Below, piece by piece: positions 16,678 to 26,276 of a stretch of DNA of 64,000 nt. Each line of letters begins with the position of its first letter. Positions within the stretch are counted from its first letter, which is position 1. The notes under the pieces are model-generated. The model was given only the letters and a program-made list of their open reading frames with translations. It did no database searches and was not told the DNA's origin. The DNA is from Deltaproteobacteria bacterium. Lineage in GTDB: Bacteria > Myxococcota_A > Polyangia > Polyangiales > Ga0077539. The position numbers and the translations under genes are program-made. The stretch is from NCBI GenBank assembly GCA_016218725.1, contig JACRDB010000004.1:18019-82018 (forward strand). The letters are read 5' to 3'.

Positions 16678-19251
16678 TCAAGGCCCCAAAGGAGCCGGGG
16701 CGGGGGGCTCCACCGGGCTGCGGGCCCCCGGGGCCCTCCCCCGGGCGCACAAGGGCTCCACCGAGGGGTCCTGCTCGCGCTGCTCCATGAGCACCGTGCA
16801 GGCGCTCTCCAGCACCTGACGGTCCCGGAGCCGGGCCGCCACCTGGGCCAGCTCCAGGAGGTATGGGTGCTCCGGCACCGCCAGGCTCTCGGCCAGGGTA
16901 AAGGCCTCCAGCGCACGACGGTCGTTGCCAAAGCCCGCCTCGAAGCGCCCCCGGAGCCCGTGGGCCATGATCCTGCGGTCCAGGTCCGCCCCGGCCCGCT
17001 CCAGGAGCTGGTCCGTGGCGCGGCGCATGGCGGCCACGTCCCCGAGCGCCGCGAAGATGTGACAGCGCTCCAGGAGCAGCGGGAAGGGGTCGGTCACCCG
17101 CAGCGCCCCCTGGTCAAGGATCCTCAGGGCCTGCGTCGGGTTCTGCCGACGACGCTCCACCGAGGCGAGGCACAAGGGACCCCTCGGGTCCCTCGGCCAG
17201 GCCCGCAGGAAGCGCGCGCAGAGCGCCTCGGAGCCCGCCAGGTCCGCCGCCAGGAGGCGCGCCCTGGCCCGGCGCTGGAGCGCCGCGGGGGACACGGCGT
17301 CACGCTCCAGGAGAAGGGTGTCCGCCAGCTCCCCGAAGGCCTCCGGGAGCCCCGGGCGCGTGCCCACGCCCTCCAGGAAGGCCAGGCCCGACGGGCTCCG
17401 GGGAGCGGTGCGCTCCAGCTCGGCCCGGTCAGGGAGGGGCTCCAGCGAGGCCACCAGCGCCGCCAGCGGGCCCACCACCGTGCGGCTCCGGACCAGGGCC
17501 TCGCGGGTCTCCAGGAGCGCCTGGCTCCGCAGCCCCCTCGCGGCGAAGAAGCGCGCCAGCATCACGTGCGGCTGCGCCCAGGACGGCGCCAGCTCCAGCG
17601 CCCGGGCGATGTACCGCAGGGCGTGCCGGTCCCCCGCGGAGATCGCATAGGACCCTACAAGTAGTCTTGTGTAGGCGTCCGACGGGTGTCTCGCAAAGGC
17701 TGCCCTCACGGTGGGGCTGGTGTAGGCCGAGGGCTCGGCGCGCAGGGCTCGCTCCAGGCGGTCGCGGTCGGCCTCCGGGGGGGCGTGGGCGGTGGCCTTG
17801 AAGAGCGCCAGGAGCAGCCCCAGGGCCAGGAAGCCCGGGAGGCGGTACACCCGGTTGGTGCGCGGTAGGGGCTTCTTCCACCCCCGGGCCCGCTGGGCGG
17901 CGAGCAGCCCGGCCAGGGCGGCGGCCAGGTACCCTACGCCACCCAGGAAGAGCGAGAAATCCATGAGGTCGTGCAGGAGGAGCACCAGGAGCGCGCACCA
18001 GGTGGCCAGCGTGGAGGCGGGGGCGGTCCTGGGAGGGAACCACTGGCGCAGGGCCTGCACACCCAGCGCCAGCACCACGGCGGCGGCGGGCACCCCGAAG
18101 GCCAGGGCCAGGTCCGCCGGGAGGCTCTCGATCCGGAGGAAGGTCCACTCCGGGTCGAGCTTCCCCAGGGCCGCCACGGCGGCGTTCAGGCCCCCGGAGC
18201 CCACGCCCAGGAGCTCGTGCCCACGCAGGAGACCTAGCGCCCGGCGGATGTTCTCGATCTTGGAGGTGTCCCCGCTCTGGTACTCCCGGGCCAGCGAGGC
18301 CGAGGCCAGGTACAGCCCCGCCCCCACGATGGACGCCCCGAGGAGCACCCCCACCCAGGGTCTGGCGTCCGCCGAGGCGCGCAGCTCCCGGGGCTGGGTG
18401 TTGTCCGTGATCACCCGGAGGTTGAGCGCCGCAAAGATGGCCACCCCTCCCACCCCCGCGGCCACACCCCCACGGGAGAGGGTCATGGCGCACACCACCC
18501 CACACAGCGCGGCGGCGAGGCCCTCGGCGGTGCGGGTGATGCCCCGGTTGCTCTCCACGGCGCGGCCTAGCCACAGGACGCAGCCCGCGGCGGCCATGGC
18601 CGCGAGGTGGTTGGGGTTGAGGAGCGGGGACAACACCGGCGGGGCGGCGCCCACCGGAGCGTAGAAGCCGTAGAGCCGGTCCTGGCCGGTGAGGGCGTGG
18701 GCCGCGGCGAGACCAGACACCACCAGGGTGGCGGCGGCGGTGAGGTGCTGGAGGACGGGGAGGCCGTCCCTCATGGCCACGCGCTTGGAGGCGAGATACA
18801 GAGCCCCGAGGCCGAGGAGGTAGACAAAATCGCTCAGGCCCGCGCCGGGGTCATAGTGCAGGGGCCTCCAGGCGGCGGCCCGGTCGATGTTGAAGGGCCA
18901 CCAGGCCCAGCGGGAGGCGGCCTCGGACACCGGGTCGATCCAGCGCAGGAGCCCTGGAGGGAGGGGCGTGAGGTGAAGCGCGCTCACGGCCAGGAGGACC
19001 CCCCAGGCCTTGAGGGCCGGGTCCCGGGAGACCACCCCGGAGGACACCCCGGACACCGTGAGGGCCGCCGCGGCCAGCACGGCGAAGAGCGGTACGGTGA
19101 CGGGAGGCGCGCCCCCGAAGGCCAGCGGGGCCCCGAGGAGCACCGCCCCGAGGAGCCACAGGGCCGAGCGGGTGCGCACCCCAGGGAGACTTCGGGTCCA
19201 GGCGAAGGGAGAACCGGGCGTTTGCACGGAGAGGGCCTCGGAGGATCGCAC
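16678..19251 (-). CDS. O-antigen ligase/Wzy-like polymerase with C-terminal TPR region
   Basis: The 857-residue protein has about a dozen hydrophobic segments over residues 28-480. The O-antigen ligase (Wzy_C) region includes LLNPNHLAAMAAAG, the MTLSRGG loop and the large GHELLGVGSGGLNAA loop. The remainder (about 500-840) is an Ala/Leu/Arg-rich helical tail with TPR spacing (ALRYIARALELAPSWAQPHVMLARFF). Such proteins join or polymerise undecaprenyl-linked glycans on the periplasmic side. With the downstream Wzc-like kinase it forms a two-gene polysaccharide unit; flippase and glycosyltransferases are not nearby. The start is uncertain: GTG 19251 or GTG 19227 (with GAGG upstream). Confidence 0.83.
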   Translation of the reverse strand: MRSSEALSVQTPGSPFAWTRSLPGVRTRSALWLLGAVLLGAPLAFGGAPPVTVPLFAVLAAAALTVSGVSSGVVSRDPALKAWGVLLAVSALHLTPLPPGLLRWIDPVSEAASRWAWWPFNIDRAAAWRPLHYDPGAGLSDFVYLLGLGALYLASKRVAMRDGLPVLQHLTAAATLVVSGLAAAHALTGQDRLYGFYAPVGAAPPVLSPLLNPNHLAAMAAAGCVLWLGRAVESNRGITRTAEGLAAALCGVVCAMTLSRGGVAAGVGGVAIFAALNLRVITDNTQPRELRASADARPWVGVLLGASIVGAGLYLASASLAREYQSGDTSKIENIRRALGLLRGHELLGVGSGGLNAAVAALGKLDPEWTFLRIESLPADLALAFGVPAAAVVLALGVQALRQWFPPRTAPASTLATWCALLVLLLHDLMDFSLFLGGVGYLAAALAGLLAAQRARGWKKPLPRTNRVYRLPGFLALGLLLALFKATAHAPPEADRDRLERALRAEPSAYTSPTVRAAFARHPSDAYTRLLVGSYAISAGDRHALRYIARALELAPSWAQPHVMLARFFAARGLRSQALLETREALVRSRTVVGPLAALVASLEPLPDRAELERTAPRSPSGLAFLEGVGTRPGLPEAFGELADTLLLERDAVSPAALQRRARARLLAADLAGSEALCARFLRAWPRDPRGPLCLASVERRRQNPTQALRILDQGALRVTDPFPLLLERCHIFAALGDVAAMRRATDQLLERAGADLDRRIMAHGLRGRFEAGFGNDRRALEAFTLAESLAVPEHPYLLELAQVAARLRDRQVLESACTVLMEQREQDPSVEPLCARGRAPGARSPVEPPAPAPLGP

Positions 19252-19346
19252 GATGGGGGTGCCTTGTGGGAGAGCGCCCGGACCGAGCCATCTTCGCGCC
19301 CTGGGACCCTGTGATGCCTCTCCCGGGGGGGTCGTTCACGCCTTCA

Positions 19347-19374
19347 TTGACAAGCCCGGGGGGCATGGGAAACC
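19347..19374 (+). promoter_or_regulatory. Possible promoter TTGACA-N16-GAAACC of a Cys-rich lipoprotein gene
   Basis: TTGACA at 19347-19352 and GAAACC at 19369-19374 are separated by 16 nt and end 8 nt before the ATG at 19383. The spacing and layout match TTGACA-N16-GRTAAC elements at 28556 and 36307. The -10 match is weak. Confidence 0.28.
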
Positions 19375-19382
19375 GTGGGGCC

Positions 19383-20498
19383 ATGGCTTCCCTACGGGCC
19401 TCGTGGTGGGCCCTCCTGGGCCTCGGGGCTTGCGCGGAGGACCCTCCTCCCGCACCCCCGGTGGTGACCCTGGACACCTACGACAGCGCCCTGGCCCGGG
19501 CCTTCTGCGAGAGCGTGCGCCGCTGCGGGCTGTCTCGCCCCGAGGAGCAGCTCGCCGCCGTCCTGGGCACCGGCGAGGCCTGTGAGCGCAGGCTCCGGCC
19601 GCTCTTCACGGTCCAGCTCGACGACCTGGCGGGGCTCGTGCGCACCGGCGCCACGCGCTTTGACGGCGTGGCCCTGGAGCGCTGCGTGGCGCGCATCCGG
19701 GTGCGCTGCGCCCTCGGCCGGGAGTTCCTGGAGAACCCCTGCCCGGAGGCCTTCGTCGGCGCCCAGCCCGACGGCACCCCGTGCTTCCGGAGCGAAGAGT
19801 GCCTCCCCGGGAGCTTCTGCCAGAACGGCATCCCGGGCGTCCGTCGCTGCGGTGGGGTGTGCCGCCCAAGGGCCCCCGCCGGGCGGCAATGCTCGCCAGA
19901 GCAGCTGTGTGTGGTGGGGGCCGTGTGCGATCCCCCCTCGGGTGCCTCGGCCCGGTGCCACACCCTGGAGTACGTCACCGACGCCTCCGAGGGCTCCATG
20001 TGCGGGCTCGTCCGGGGCTCCGACGGCACCCGCCGGAGCGTCTCCTGCGTGGCCGGAGCAGCCTGCTCCAGCCGTCACGGCACCGGGGTGTGCACCGCCA
20101 TCGGGTCCAAGGGTACGCCCTGCGACGCCAGGGTCACCTGCGGGGCGGGCCTCCAGTGCCTCGGCTCGCCGCCCCTGTGCCGCGAGGTGCCCATCCTGGA
20201 CACCGTGGGGGAGCCCTGCGATCCGTCGCGGGTCCAGAACCTCTGCAACCCCCTGGAGCGCCTCCAGTGCATCGCCGGGCGCTGCGCCTCCCTGGGAGAC
20301 GCCCAGGAAGGCAGCGCCTGCACCGGCGGAGACCTCTCCTGGCGGTCCTGTGAGCGGGGCCTGGCGTGTGACCGCTCCAGCGCGTCCTGCCGCCAGGCCC
20401 TCCCCATGGGCTCGGCCTGCGCCGTCGACGGTGATTGCCTCTCGGGTGACTGCTCGGACACGGACCCCAGGGTGTGCCTCGAACGGCTCTGCCGGTAG
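19383..20498 (+). CDS. Cys-rich surface lipoprotein (Dickkopf-like repeat type)
   Basis: The 371-residue protein starts with a lipoprotein signal (MASLRASWWALLGLGAC). The first 100 residues are mixed helical with a few Cys (ARAFCESVRRCGLSR). The rest is a run of Cys-rich units of the type GTPCxxxxxCLPGSFCxxxxxxxxCxxxC, seen often in Myxococcota outer-surface proteins. Two Cys lie in each half-unit, consistent with disulphide-bonded secreted modules. No enzyme motif is seen. A slightly earlier ATG at 19365 is possible. It converges with the fatty-acyl-AMP ligase gene; the two stops lie 30 nt apart inside a hairpin region. Function unknown; an adhesion or surface-scaffold role is inference. Confidence 0.72.
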   Translation: MASLRASWWALLGLGACAEDPPPAPPVVTLDTYDSALARAFCESVRRCGLSRPEEQLAAVLGTGEACERRLRPLFTVQLDDLAGLVRTGATRFDGVALERCVARIRVRCALGREFLENPCPEAFVGAQPDGTPCFRSEECLPGSFCQNGIPGVRRCGGVCRPRAPAGRQCSPEQLCVVGAVCDPPSGASARCHTLEYVTDASEGSMCGLVRGSDGTRRSVSCVAGAACSSRHGTGVCTAIGSKGTPCDARVTCGAGLQCLGSPPLCREVPILDTVGEPCDPSRVQNLCNPLERLQCIAGRCASLGDAQEGSACTGGDLSWRSCERGLACDRSSASCRQALPMGSACAVDGDCLSGDCSDTDPRVCLERLCR

Positions 20499-20542
20499 GG
20501 CGCTGTAGGGCGTTGTAGGTTTTTTCCCTACTTCTTCCTACC
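20494..20542. terminator. Nested hairpin at a convergent gene end, probable bidirectional terminator
   Basis: GTAGG-ttttttc-CCTAC (20515-20531) is nested inside GGTAGG...CCTACC (20494-20542) and covers both stop codons, TAG of the Cys-rich gene and TAG of the ligase gene. It contains a six-T run. The opening TAGGGCGCTGTA recurs at the stop codon of the kinase gene at 54919. Confidence 0.5.
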
Positions 20543-22369
20543 CAGGAAGGTCTTCATGGAGGCCGGCAGGCGCGAGACCACCTCGTTGAGCCCGAGGGTG
20601 ACATAGGAGCGAGCGACCTGCTTCGCGACGGCGGCCTTGGCCTGGAGGGAGTCCGTGCCGGGGCCTTCGAGGCCGAGGGTGCCGCTCTCGAACTGCTCGC
20701 GGGTCTTCCTGCGCTGGAGCTTGCCGCTGGAGGTCTTTGGGACCGTGCCCGTGGGGATGAGCACCACCTTCCAGGCGTTGAGCCCATGCTGGGCCTGGAC
20801 GGCCTGGGTGACCTCGCGCCCGAGGGCCTCCAGGGCCTCGTCCGCGGGGCGCTCGCGGGCGCTGTACTCCGCCACGATGACAAGCTGCTCCGAGGGCGCC
20901 CCCTCGGGCTGGCAGGCGAAGGCCACGGCGCTGCCCTTGCGCACGCCGGGGACCTCCTGGGCGGTCCACTCCAGGTCCTGGGGGTAGTAGTTCCTCCCGT
21001 GGACGATGATCATGTCCTTGGCGCGGCCGCAGACGTAGACCTCGCCGCCTGCGGTGTACCCGAGGTCACCGGTGTGGAGCCAACCCTCCTTGAAGGCCCC
21101 GGCGGTGGCCTCGGCGTTGCCGAAGTACCCGTCGGACACGCTGGGGCCGCGGAACAGGATCTCTCCGAGCTGGCGGTCTTCGAGCCTCTGGCCTCCTTCG
21201 CTCTGGATGGCCACCTCGTGGCCCGGGAGGACGCGCCCGCAGGAGACCACCTCCACGAGCTTGCCGGTGCCGGGGGTATAGGCGCGGGCCTCGCCCTCGC
21301 GGAGGAGCTCCAGGTCCACCGGGTCCACGGGGAGCGCCCCTTTGGCGCTGTTGGCGAAGGAGATGGCCAGCGTGGCCTCGGCCATGCCGTAGCAGGGCGT
21401 GACGGCCCTCGGGTCCACGCCGGCAGCCTTGAACCGCTCGGTGAAGCCCCGGAGCGTCGAGGGCTGGATGGGCTCGGCCCCGCAGCCGAAGACGCGCATG
21501 CGCGAGAGGTCCCAGCTCGCCAGGTCCTTGTCCGTGGCCTTCCGGGCGGTGAGGGCGTAGGCGAAATTGGGCGCGAAGGTGAGCGTGGCGCGGTGCTGGT
21601 GGAGCCTCTCGGGCCACAGGGCCGGGCGCTTGACGAACTCCATGGTGGGCAGGAACACCACGTGGACCGTGTCAAACGCGGGGGCGATCACGAACCCGAT
21701 GAGCCCCATGTCGTGGTAGAGCGGCAGCCACGAGAGGCCGATGTCCACGTCGGGGTCGGCCTTCAGGGCCTCGCGCATGATGCCCCAGCAGTTGCGCTCC
21801 AGGTTCCGGTGCGTGACCCGCACGCCCTTGGGGGCCGAGGTGCTCCCGGAGGTGTACTGCAAGAAGCACAGGTCCTCGGGGAGGACCGCGGGCTCGGAGC
21901 CCTCCCTCGGGGCCGTGAGGTCCAGGTCCTCCACCAGGGCCAGGCGCTCGACGGCGCCGGTGTCCAGGGCGCTCCCGAGGATGGGGCGCACCTGGCGTGA
22001 CACCAGCAGCACCCTGGCCCCGGAGGAGGCCACGATGTGCTCGACGTTCTTCACGTAGCTCTCGACCTTGCCGAGGGCCACCGGCGGGTACATGGGCACC
22101 GGGACCACGCCGCCCAGGACGGCCCCGAGGAAGTTCAAGACGAAGTCCTCGGCGCCGGGGATCACCAGGGCCACGCGGTCGCCCTTGCGCAGGCCCAGGG
22201 CATGGAGCGCGGCGGCGCGGGCCCGGACGGCCTCCAGGAGCGAGGCCCAGGTGTAGGGCCGGTCCTCCGTGCGGGGGTCGGCGAAGGTGAAGCTCGGGCG
22301 CTCGCCCCGGTGGAGGGCGGCGTCTCGCAGGGCGTCGGCGACGGTGGCCGACCAGTGGCGCTCGGTCAT
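20528..22369 (-). CDS. Fatty-acyl-AMP ligase (FAAL)-type adenylating enzyme
   Basis: The 613-residue ANL-superfamily protein carries the P-loop-like core motif YTSGSTSAPKGV and the substrate motif CYGMAEATL. It also has LHTGDLGYTAGGEVYVCGR and the C-terminal lysine region TGTVPKTSSGKLQRRKT. The overall order and length fit FAALs (about 580-620 residues), which activate fatty acids to acyl-AMPs for polyketide, lipopeptide or carrier-protein loading rather than for CoA. No carrier protein or PKS is adjacent, so the acyl acceptor is unknown. The start at 22369 has AAGGA 10 nt upstream. It is divergent from mgtE, with 132 nt between the start codons. Confidence 0.88.
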   Translation of the reverse strand: MTERHWSATVADALRDAALHRGERPSFTFADPRTEDRPYTWASLLEAVRARAAALHALGLRKGDRVALVIPGAEDFVLNFLGAVLGGVVPVPMYPPVALGKVESYVKNVEHIVASSGARVLLVSRQVRPILGSALDTGAVERLALVEDLDLTAPREGSEPAVLPEDLCFLQYTSGSTSAPKGVRVTHRNLERNCWGIMREALKADPDVDIGLSWLPLYHDMGLIGFVIAPAFDTVHVVFLPTMEFVKRPALWPERLHQHRATLTFAPNFAYALTARKATDKDLASWDLSRMRVFGCGAEPIQPSTLRGFTERFKAAGVDPRAVTPCYGMAEATLAISFANSAKGALPVDPVDLELLREGEARAYTPGTGKLVEVVSCGRVLPGHEVAIQSEGGQRLEDRQLGEILFRGPSVSDGYFGNAEATAGAFKEGWLHTGDLGYTAGGEVYVCGRAKDMIIVHGRNYYPQDLEWTAQEVPGVRKGSAVAFACQPEGAPSEQLVIVAEYSARERPADEALEALGREVTQAVQAQHGLNAWKVVLIPTGTVPKTSSGKLQRRKTREQFESGTLGLEGPGTDSLQAKAAVAKQVARSYVTLGLNEVVSRLPASMKTFLGRKK

Positions 22370-22501
22370 GGAATGGGTCCTTCGGGCGGGACCATACTGC
22401 AAGGCGAGGGTGGCCTCCAACGCCCCGGAGGAATCCCACACTTGGCGGTGGACGAGGGGCCCTCGGGGCTGGCACCCTCCGCACCGCGTCGGAGGTGAGC
22501 G

Positions 22502-23881
22502 ATGCTGGGCCAGCTCCTCAAGCCAGAGTACGAAGAGCTGATCCACGCCCGTAACTGGGACGCCCTCCGGGACGCCTTCGCGGACCTGGAGCCACCGGAC
22601 GTGGCCGAGCTCCTGGAGACCGTGTCCCCGCAGGACTCCGCCGTGGTGTTCCGTCTCCTCCCGCGGGACCAGGCCGCGGACACCTTCGAGCACCTCCCGC
22701 TGGACCGCCAGACACGGCTCATCGAGGTGATGGCCGAGGGGCAGCTCGGCTCCCTCCTGGAGGAGATGGCCCCGGACGACCGCACGAGGCTCCTGGAAGA
22801 GCTCCCGTGGAGGGTCACCCAGCGGCTCCTGAACACGCTCTCCCCCGAGGAGCGGCGCATCGCCGGGGCGCTCCTGGGCTACCCCGAGCGCAGCGCGGGG
22901 CGCTACATGACCCCGGAGTATGTCTCCTTCCGGGAGGACATGACCGTGGCCGAGGCCCTGGCCCACGTGCGCCGCCACGGAAAAGACCGCGAGACCCTCA
23001 ACGTGGTGTACGTGGTGGACAGGGCCGGTTGTCCCGTCCTGGCCGTGCGCCTCGCCACGCTGGTGCTGGCGGACCCTCAGGCCCGGGTGATGGACCTGGA
23101 CCACGGGATGCTGGTGAGCATCCCCGCCACGGCCCCCCGCGAGGACGTGGTCGCCGCCTTCGAGAAATACGACCGCGAGGTGCTGCCCGTGACCGACTCC
23201 CGCGGGGCCCTCGTAGGGATCATCACCGTGGACGACGTGCTCGACGTCCAGGCCGAGGAGGCCACCGAGGACATCCACAAGCTCGGCGGCATGGAGGCCC
23301 TGGAGGAGCCCTACCTCACCGCGGACATCCTCACCATGGTGCGCAAGCGCGGCACCTGGCTGGCGCTGCTCCTGGTGGGCGAGATGCTCACCGCCACGGC
23401 GATGGCCTTCTTCGAGCACGACATCGCCCGCGCGGTGGTGCTGACGCTCTTCATCCCGATGATCATCTCGTCGGGAGGCAACTCCGGGTCCCAGGCCACG
23501 TCACTCATCATCCGGGCCCTGGCCGTGCGCGAGGTGGAGCTCCCCGACTGGTGGAGGGTCTGCCGCCGGGAGGCCCTCTCGGGGCTGATCCTCGGGGCCT
23601 TCCTGGGGCTCATCGGTTTCGTGCGCATCGCCTTCTGGCCCACCGCGGCCGCGGTGTACGGCCCCCACTACCGGCAGGTGGCCCTGGTGGTGGCGCTCTC
23701 CCTCGTGGGGGTGGTGATGTTCGGCACGCTGGCGGGGTCCATGCTCCCGTTCCTCCTGCGGAGGCTCAAGCTGGACCCGGCCACGGCCTCGGCGCCCTTC
23801 GTCGCCACGCTGGTGGACGTCACCGGGCTCCTGATCTACTTCACCCTGGCCAGCGTGATCCTCAAGGGTACGCTGTTGTAG
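22502..23881 (+). CDS. mgtE: Magnesium transporter MgtE
   Basis: The 459-residue protein has the three MgtE parts in order. The N-terminal superhelical domain (about 1-130) includes [14 protein letters not shown]. Two CBS domains follow (about 130-255), with [18 protein letters not shown] and [10 protein letters not shown]. The C-terminal part is a membrane domain of five segments with the pore region [22 protein letters not shown]. MgtE is a Mg2+ channel in the cytoplasmic membrane gated by Mg2+ binding to the cytosolic domains. The length (about 450) is typical, and GGAGGTGAGCG precedes the ATG. The stop is 20 nt before the AsnRS start. Confidence 0.95.
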   Translation: MLGQLLKPEYEELIHARNWDALRDAFADLEPPDVAELLETVSPQDSAVVFRLLPRDQAADTFEHLPLDRQTRLIEVMAEGQLGSLLEEMAPDDRTRLLEELPWRVTQRLLNTLSPEERRIAGALLGYPERSAGRYMTPEYVSFREDMTVAEALAHVRRHGKDRETLNVVYVVDRAGCPVLAVRLATLVLADPQARVMDLDHGMLVSIPATAPREDVVAAFEKYDREVLPVTDSRGALVGIITVDDVLDVQAEEATEDIHKLGGMEALEEPYLTADILTMVRKRGTWLALLLVGEMLTATAMAFFEHDIARAVVLTLFIPMIISSGGNSGSQATSLIIRALAVREVELPDWWRVCRREALSGLILGAFLGLIGFVRIAFWPTAAAVYGPHYRQVALVVALSLVGVVMFGTLAGSMLPFLLRRLKLDPATASAPFVATLVDVTGLLIYFTLASVILKGTLL

Positions 23882-23888
23882 GGTGTGG

Positions 23889-23894
23889 TATACG
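23889..23894 (+). promoter_or_regulatory. -10 element (TATACG) directly before asnS
   Basis: TATACG ends 7 nt before the asnS ATG, with no Shine-Dalgarno sequence between. It would give a leaderless asnS transcript independent of mgtE. A -35 box is not clear. Confidence 0.4.
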
Positions 23895-23901
23895 GGGCGC
23901 C

Positions 23902-25257
23902 ATGAGCGCCCAGGTCACCGCCATCGCCAGCCTCAAGGACCACGTCGGCCAGGAGGTGACCCTCCAGGGCTGGCTCTACAACCGCCGGTCCAGCAAGAAG
24001 GTTGTCTTCCTGGAGCTGCGCGACGGCACGGGGATCGTCCAGGCCATCGTGGGCGTGAACGACCTGGGCCCCGAGCGCTTCGCCGAGGCCGACCGCCTCG
24101 CCCAGGAGACCTCCCTCACGGTCACGGGCGAGGTCCGCGCCCACCCGAAGCAGCCCGGGGTGTTCGAGCTCGGCGTGCGCGCCTTCCAGGTGCTCGGGCC
24201 CGTGCACGGGGAGTACCCCATCACCCCCAAGGAGCACGGCACGGACTTCCTCATGGACCACCGGCACCTGTGGCTGCGCTCCAGGCGCCAGGTGGCCATC
24301 CTCAAGGTCCGGGCGGAGATCATCGCCGCCATCCGTGACTACTTCGATGGAAATGGCTTCACTCTAGTAGACGCTCCCATCTTCACGCCCAACGCGTGTG
24401 AGGGCACCAGCACCCTCTTCGAGACGGATTTTCACGGTGACCGGGCGTACCTCACGCAGAGCGGCCAGCTCTACGCCGAGGCCGCGGCGATGGCCCTCGG
24501 GAAGGTGTACTGCTTCGGGCCTACCTTCCGCGCGGAGAAGTCCAAGACCCGCAGGCACCTGGCGGAGTTCTGGATGGTCGAGCCCGAGGTGGCCTTCCTG
24601 GACCTCGCCGGGGACATGGCGCTCGCCGAGGATTTTCTCTCGTCCGTGGTGGCGCGCGTGCTCGACCGCCGCCGGGAGGAGCTCAAGGCCCTGGAGCGGG
24701 ACACCACGAAGCTGGAGCGCGTGCAGAAGCCCTTCCCGAGGATTCGGTACACCGAGGCCCTGGAGGTCCTCCAGCGCGCCTGGGACGCGCGCTCCGCGGA
24801 GGGGAGGCTCGCCCTGGACCCCGAGGGGCGGCCGGAGAAGCGCCCGGCCTTCGGCGATGACTTCGGCGCGGACGAGGAGACGGTGATCTCCTCGGCCTTT
24901 GACCGCCCGGTGATCGTGCACCGCTACCCCATGGAGCTCAAGGCGTTCTATTTCAAGCGGGACCCCGAGGACGCCAGGGTGGCCCTCGGGATGGACGTCC
25001 TGGCCCCCGAGGGCTACGGCGAGATCATCGGCGGGGGCCAGCGCGAGGACGACCTGGCCACGCTGGAGGCCGGCATCGCCGAGCACCGCCTCCCGAAGGG
25101 CGCCTTCGAGTGGTACCTGGACCTGCGGCGCTACGGCTCCGTGCCCCACGCGGGCTTCGGCCTCGGGATCGAGCGCACCGTGGCCTGGCTCTGCGGCCTC
25201 CAGCACGTGCGCGAGACCATCCCCTTCCCGCGCATGCTCAACCGCCTGGGACCGTGA
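23902..25257 (+). CDS. asnS: Asparagine-tRNA ligase
   Basis: The 451-residue class IIb aminoacyl-tRNA synthetase has an N-terminal OB-fold anticodon-binding domain (residues 1-110; [24 protein letters not shown]). The catalytic domain shows [20 protein letters not shown] (motif 2) and the motif 3 sequence [10 protein letters not shown] near the end. The [11 protein letters not shown] stretch is characteristic of AsnRS. It charges tRNA-Asn with asparagine in the cytosol. The length is normal, with a modest insertion around residues 290-325. It follows mgtE by 20 nt and may also have its own promoter. Confidence 0.96.
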   Translation: MSAQVTAIASLKDHVGQEVTLQGWLYNRRSSKKVVFLELRDGTGIVQAIVGVNDLGPERFAEADRLAQETSLTVTGEVRAHPKQPGVFELGVRAFQVLGPVHGEYPITPKEHGTDFLMDHRHLWLRSRRQVAILKVRAEIIAAIRDYFDGNGFTLVDAPIFTPNACEGTSTLFETDFHGDRAYLTQSGQLYAEAAAMALGKVYCFGPTFRAEKSKTRRHLAEFWMVEPEVAFLDLAGDMALAEDFLSSVVARVLDRRREELKALERDTTKLERVQKPFPRIRYTEALEVLQRAWDARSAEGRLALDPEGRPEKRPAFGDDFGADEETVISSAFDRPVIVHRYPMELKAFYFKRDPEDARVALGMDVLAPEGYGEIIGGGQREDDLATLEAGIAEHRLPKGAFEWYLDLRRYGSVPHAGFGLGIERTVAWLCGLQHVRETIPFPRMLNRLGP

Positions 25258-25350
25258 GTCCGTTGCGCTCCAAGGATGGCTGGAGTACCATCGAACTCGG
25301 TGTTGTATCTCCGTGCGTGGGTGGTGGTGCACCACGACTTCCGCTGAGCG

Positions 25351-25367
25351 CCACCGGGGCCCGGTGG
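25351..25367. terminator. Hairpin between convergent asnS and lipoprotein genes
   Basis: CCACCGGG-g-CCCGGTGG is a perfect palindrome with 8-bp arms, lying in the 124-nt gap between two convergent genes. A further palindrome, GTGGTGCACCAC, lies at 25324-25335. No T-tract follows either. A bidirectional terminator role is inferred from position. Confidence 0.4.
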
Positions 25368-25381
25368 GTACACCAACGATG

Positions 25382-26101
25382 TCAGCCGTCGATGCTCCAG
25401 GAGATCACTCGCCGCAGGGTCCGTTGCCCGGGGGGGGCGTTCAGGTACCACACGCGTCCGTGAGGGACATCGTTGCGGACGGGTGGCGTCGCGCAGCGCT
25501 CGCCACCGTCGACCGCCTCGCAGCTCACGCGGTTGCTGCCCGCGACGACGCCGCGTAGCGTCGAGCGCCAGTAGCCCGGCGTCACCTGCGCGGCGGTCAC
25601 GGTCCGGCACCCCCGCCCCGGCGACCGGAACACCTGCCCGACGTTTTCGGCCTGTCGATCGCAGAGCTGCAACCCCTCGGGGGGGATCATCCCGACGAAC
25701 TCCGCGTGGGACATACCGCGCAGCGCGGCGACAACGGCAGGCGTGGGGTACTCGTCGGGCCCGGGCTGCCCCGCGGGGGCGGGTTCGGCGCTGGCGTTGG
25801 GATCGCCCCCCGGCGTGGGGTTGGTGACCCCGACGGGCTGTACCGCCACCTGCGGCTGCACCGCGGGCGGCGGGGGCACCGGGGCCGTGACGGTGGGCGC
25901 CGCGGGCGCGGGAAGCACTGGAGCCGCGAGGGTAGGCGCCGCGCTCGGCCGCGCGCAGCGGCCGGCAGCGCAGAACAGGTCCGCGCCGCACTCGGCGTTG
26001 GACGAGCACGCGGCCCCCTCGCCGCCGACGCGCTTGTTGCAGCCGTTCGCCGAGAGAACCCCACCGAGTATGAGCACGCTGATCCAACCGCGAGAGGTCA
26101 T
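25382..26101 (-). CDS. Lipoprotein with Cys motif and Pro/Ala linker, function unknown
   Basis: The 239-residue protein has a lipoprotein signal (MTSRGWISVLILGGVLSANGC), then a short Cys-rich unit (CSSNAECGADLFCAAGRCA) like one module of the larger Myxococcota surface proteins. A Pro/Ala/Val-rich linker of about 75 residues follows. The C-terminal domain of about 110 residues has four Cys (QLCDRQAE, GRGCRTVT, VSCEAVDGGERCAT) and ends WYLNAPPGQRTLRRVISWSIDG. I do not recognise the C-terminal domain. Start chosen at the ATG giving a proper lipobox; the in-frame region upstream is not protein-like. Confidence 0.68.
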   Translation of the reverse strand: MTSRGWISVLILGGVLSANGCNKRVGGEGAACSSNAECGADLFCAAGRCARPSAAPTLAAPVLPAPAAPTVTAPVPPPPAVQPQVAVQPVGVTNPTPGGDPNASAEPAPAGQPGPDEYPTPAVVAALRGMSHAEFVGMIPPEGLQLCDRQAENVGQVFRSPGRGCRTVTAAQVTPGYWRSTLRGVVAGSNRVSCEAVDGGERCATPPVRNDVPHGRVWYLNAPPGQRTLRRVISWSIDG

Positions 26102-26276
26102 GGCGTTGTGGCCCTTGTTGTGTGAGAGTGCAGAGATCGTCGCTCTACGAGCCCGGTCGTCCACCGGCCCCGGTAGGTACTCCAACGCAACATCGGCGTC
26201 CATTGCAGGCGACGGCGGGAGCCCACCCGCCGCGCTCGTCCGGCCGCGGGAGCCCGGGCCGCCCCGGGGAGCGGCC

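Noticed and set aside
14320..17664. 1114-codon plus-strand frame over the Wzc and O-antigen ligase genes
   Set aside because: Shadow of two minus-strand genes with Walker motifs and membrane segments; the translation itself is His/Arg/Pro-rich and unstructured.
22370..22501. Magnesium riboswitch before mgtE
   Set aside because: The space to the divergent FAAL start is only 132 nt, and I see no M-box-like conserved helices.
22370..23419. N-terminal extension of the FAAL frame across mgtE
   Set aside because: The open frame runs antisense through mgtE; a normal FAAL start with Shine-Dalgarno exists at 22369.
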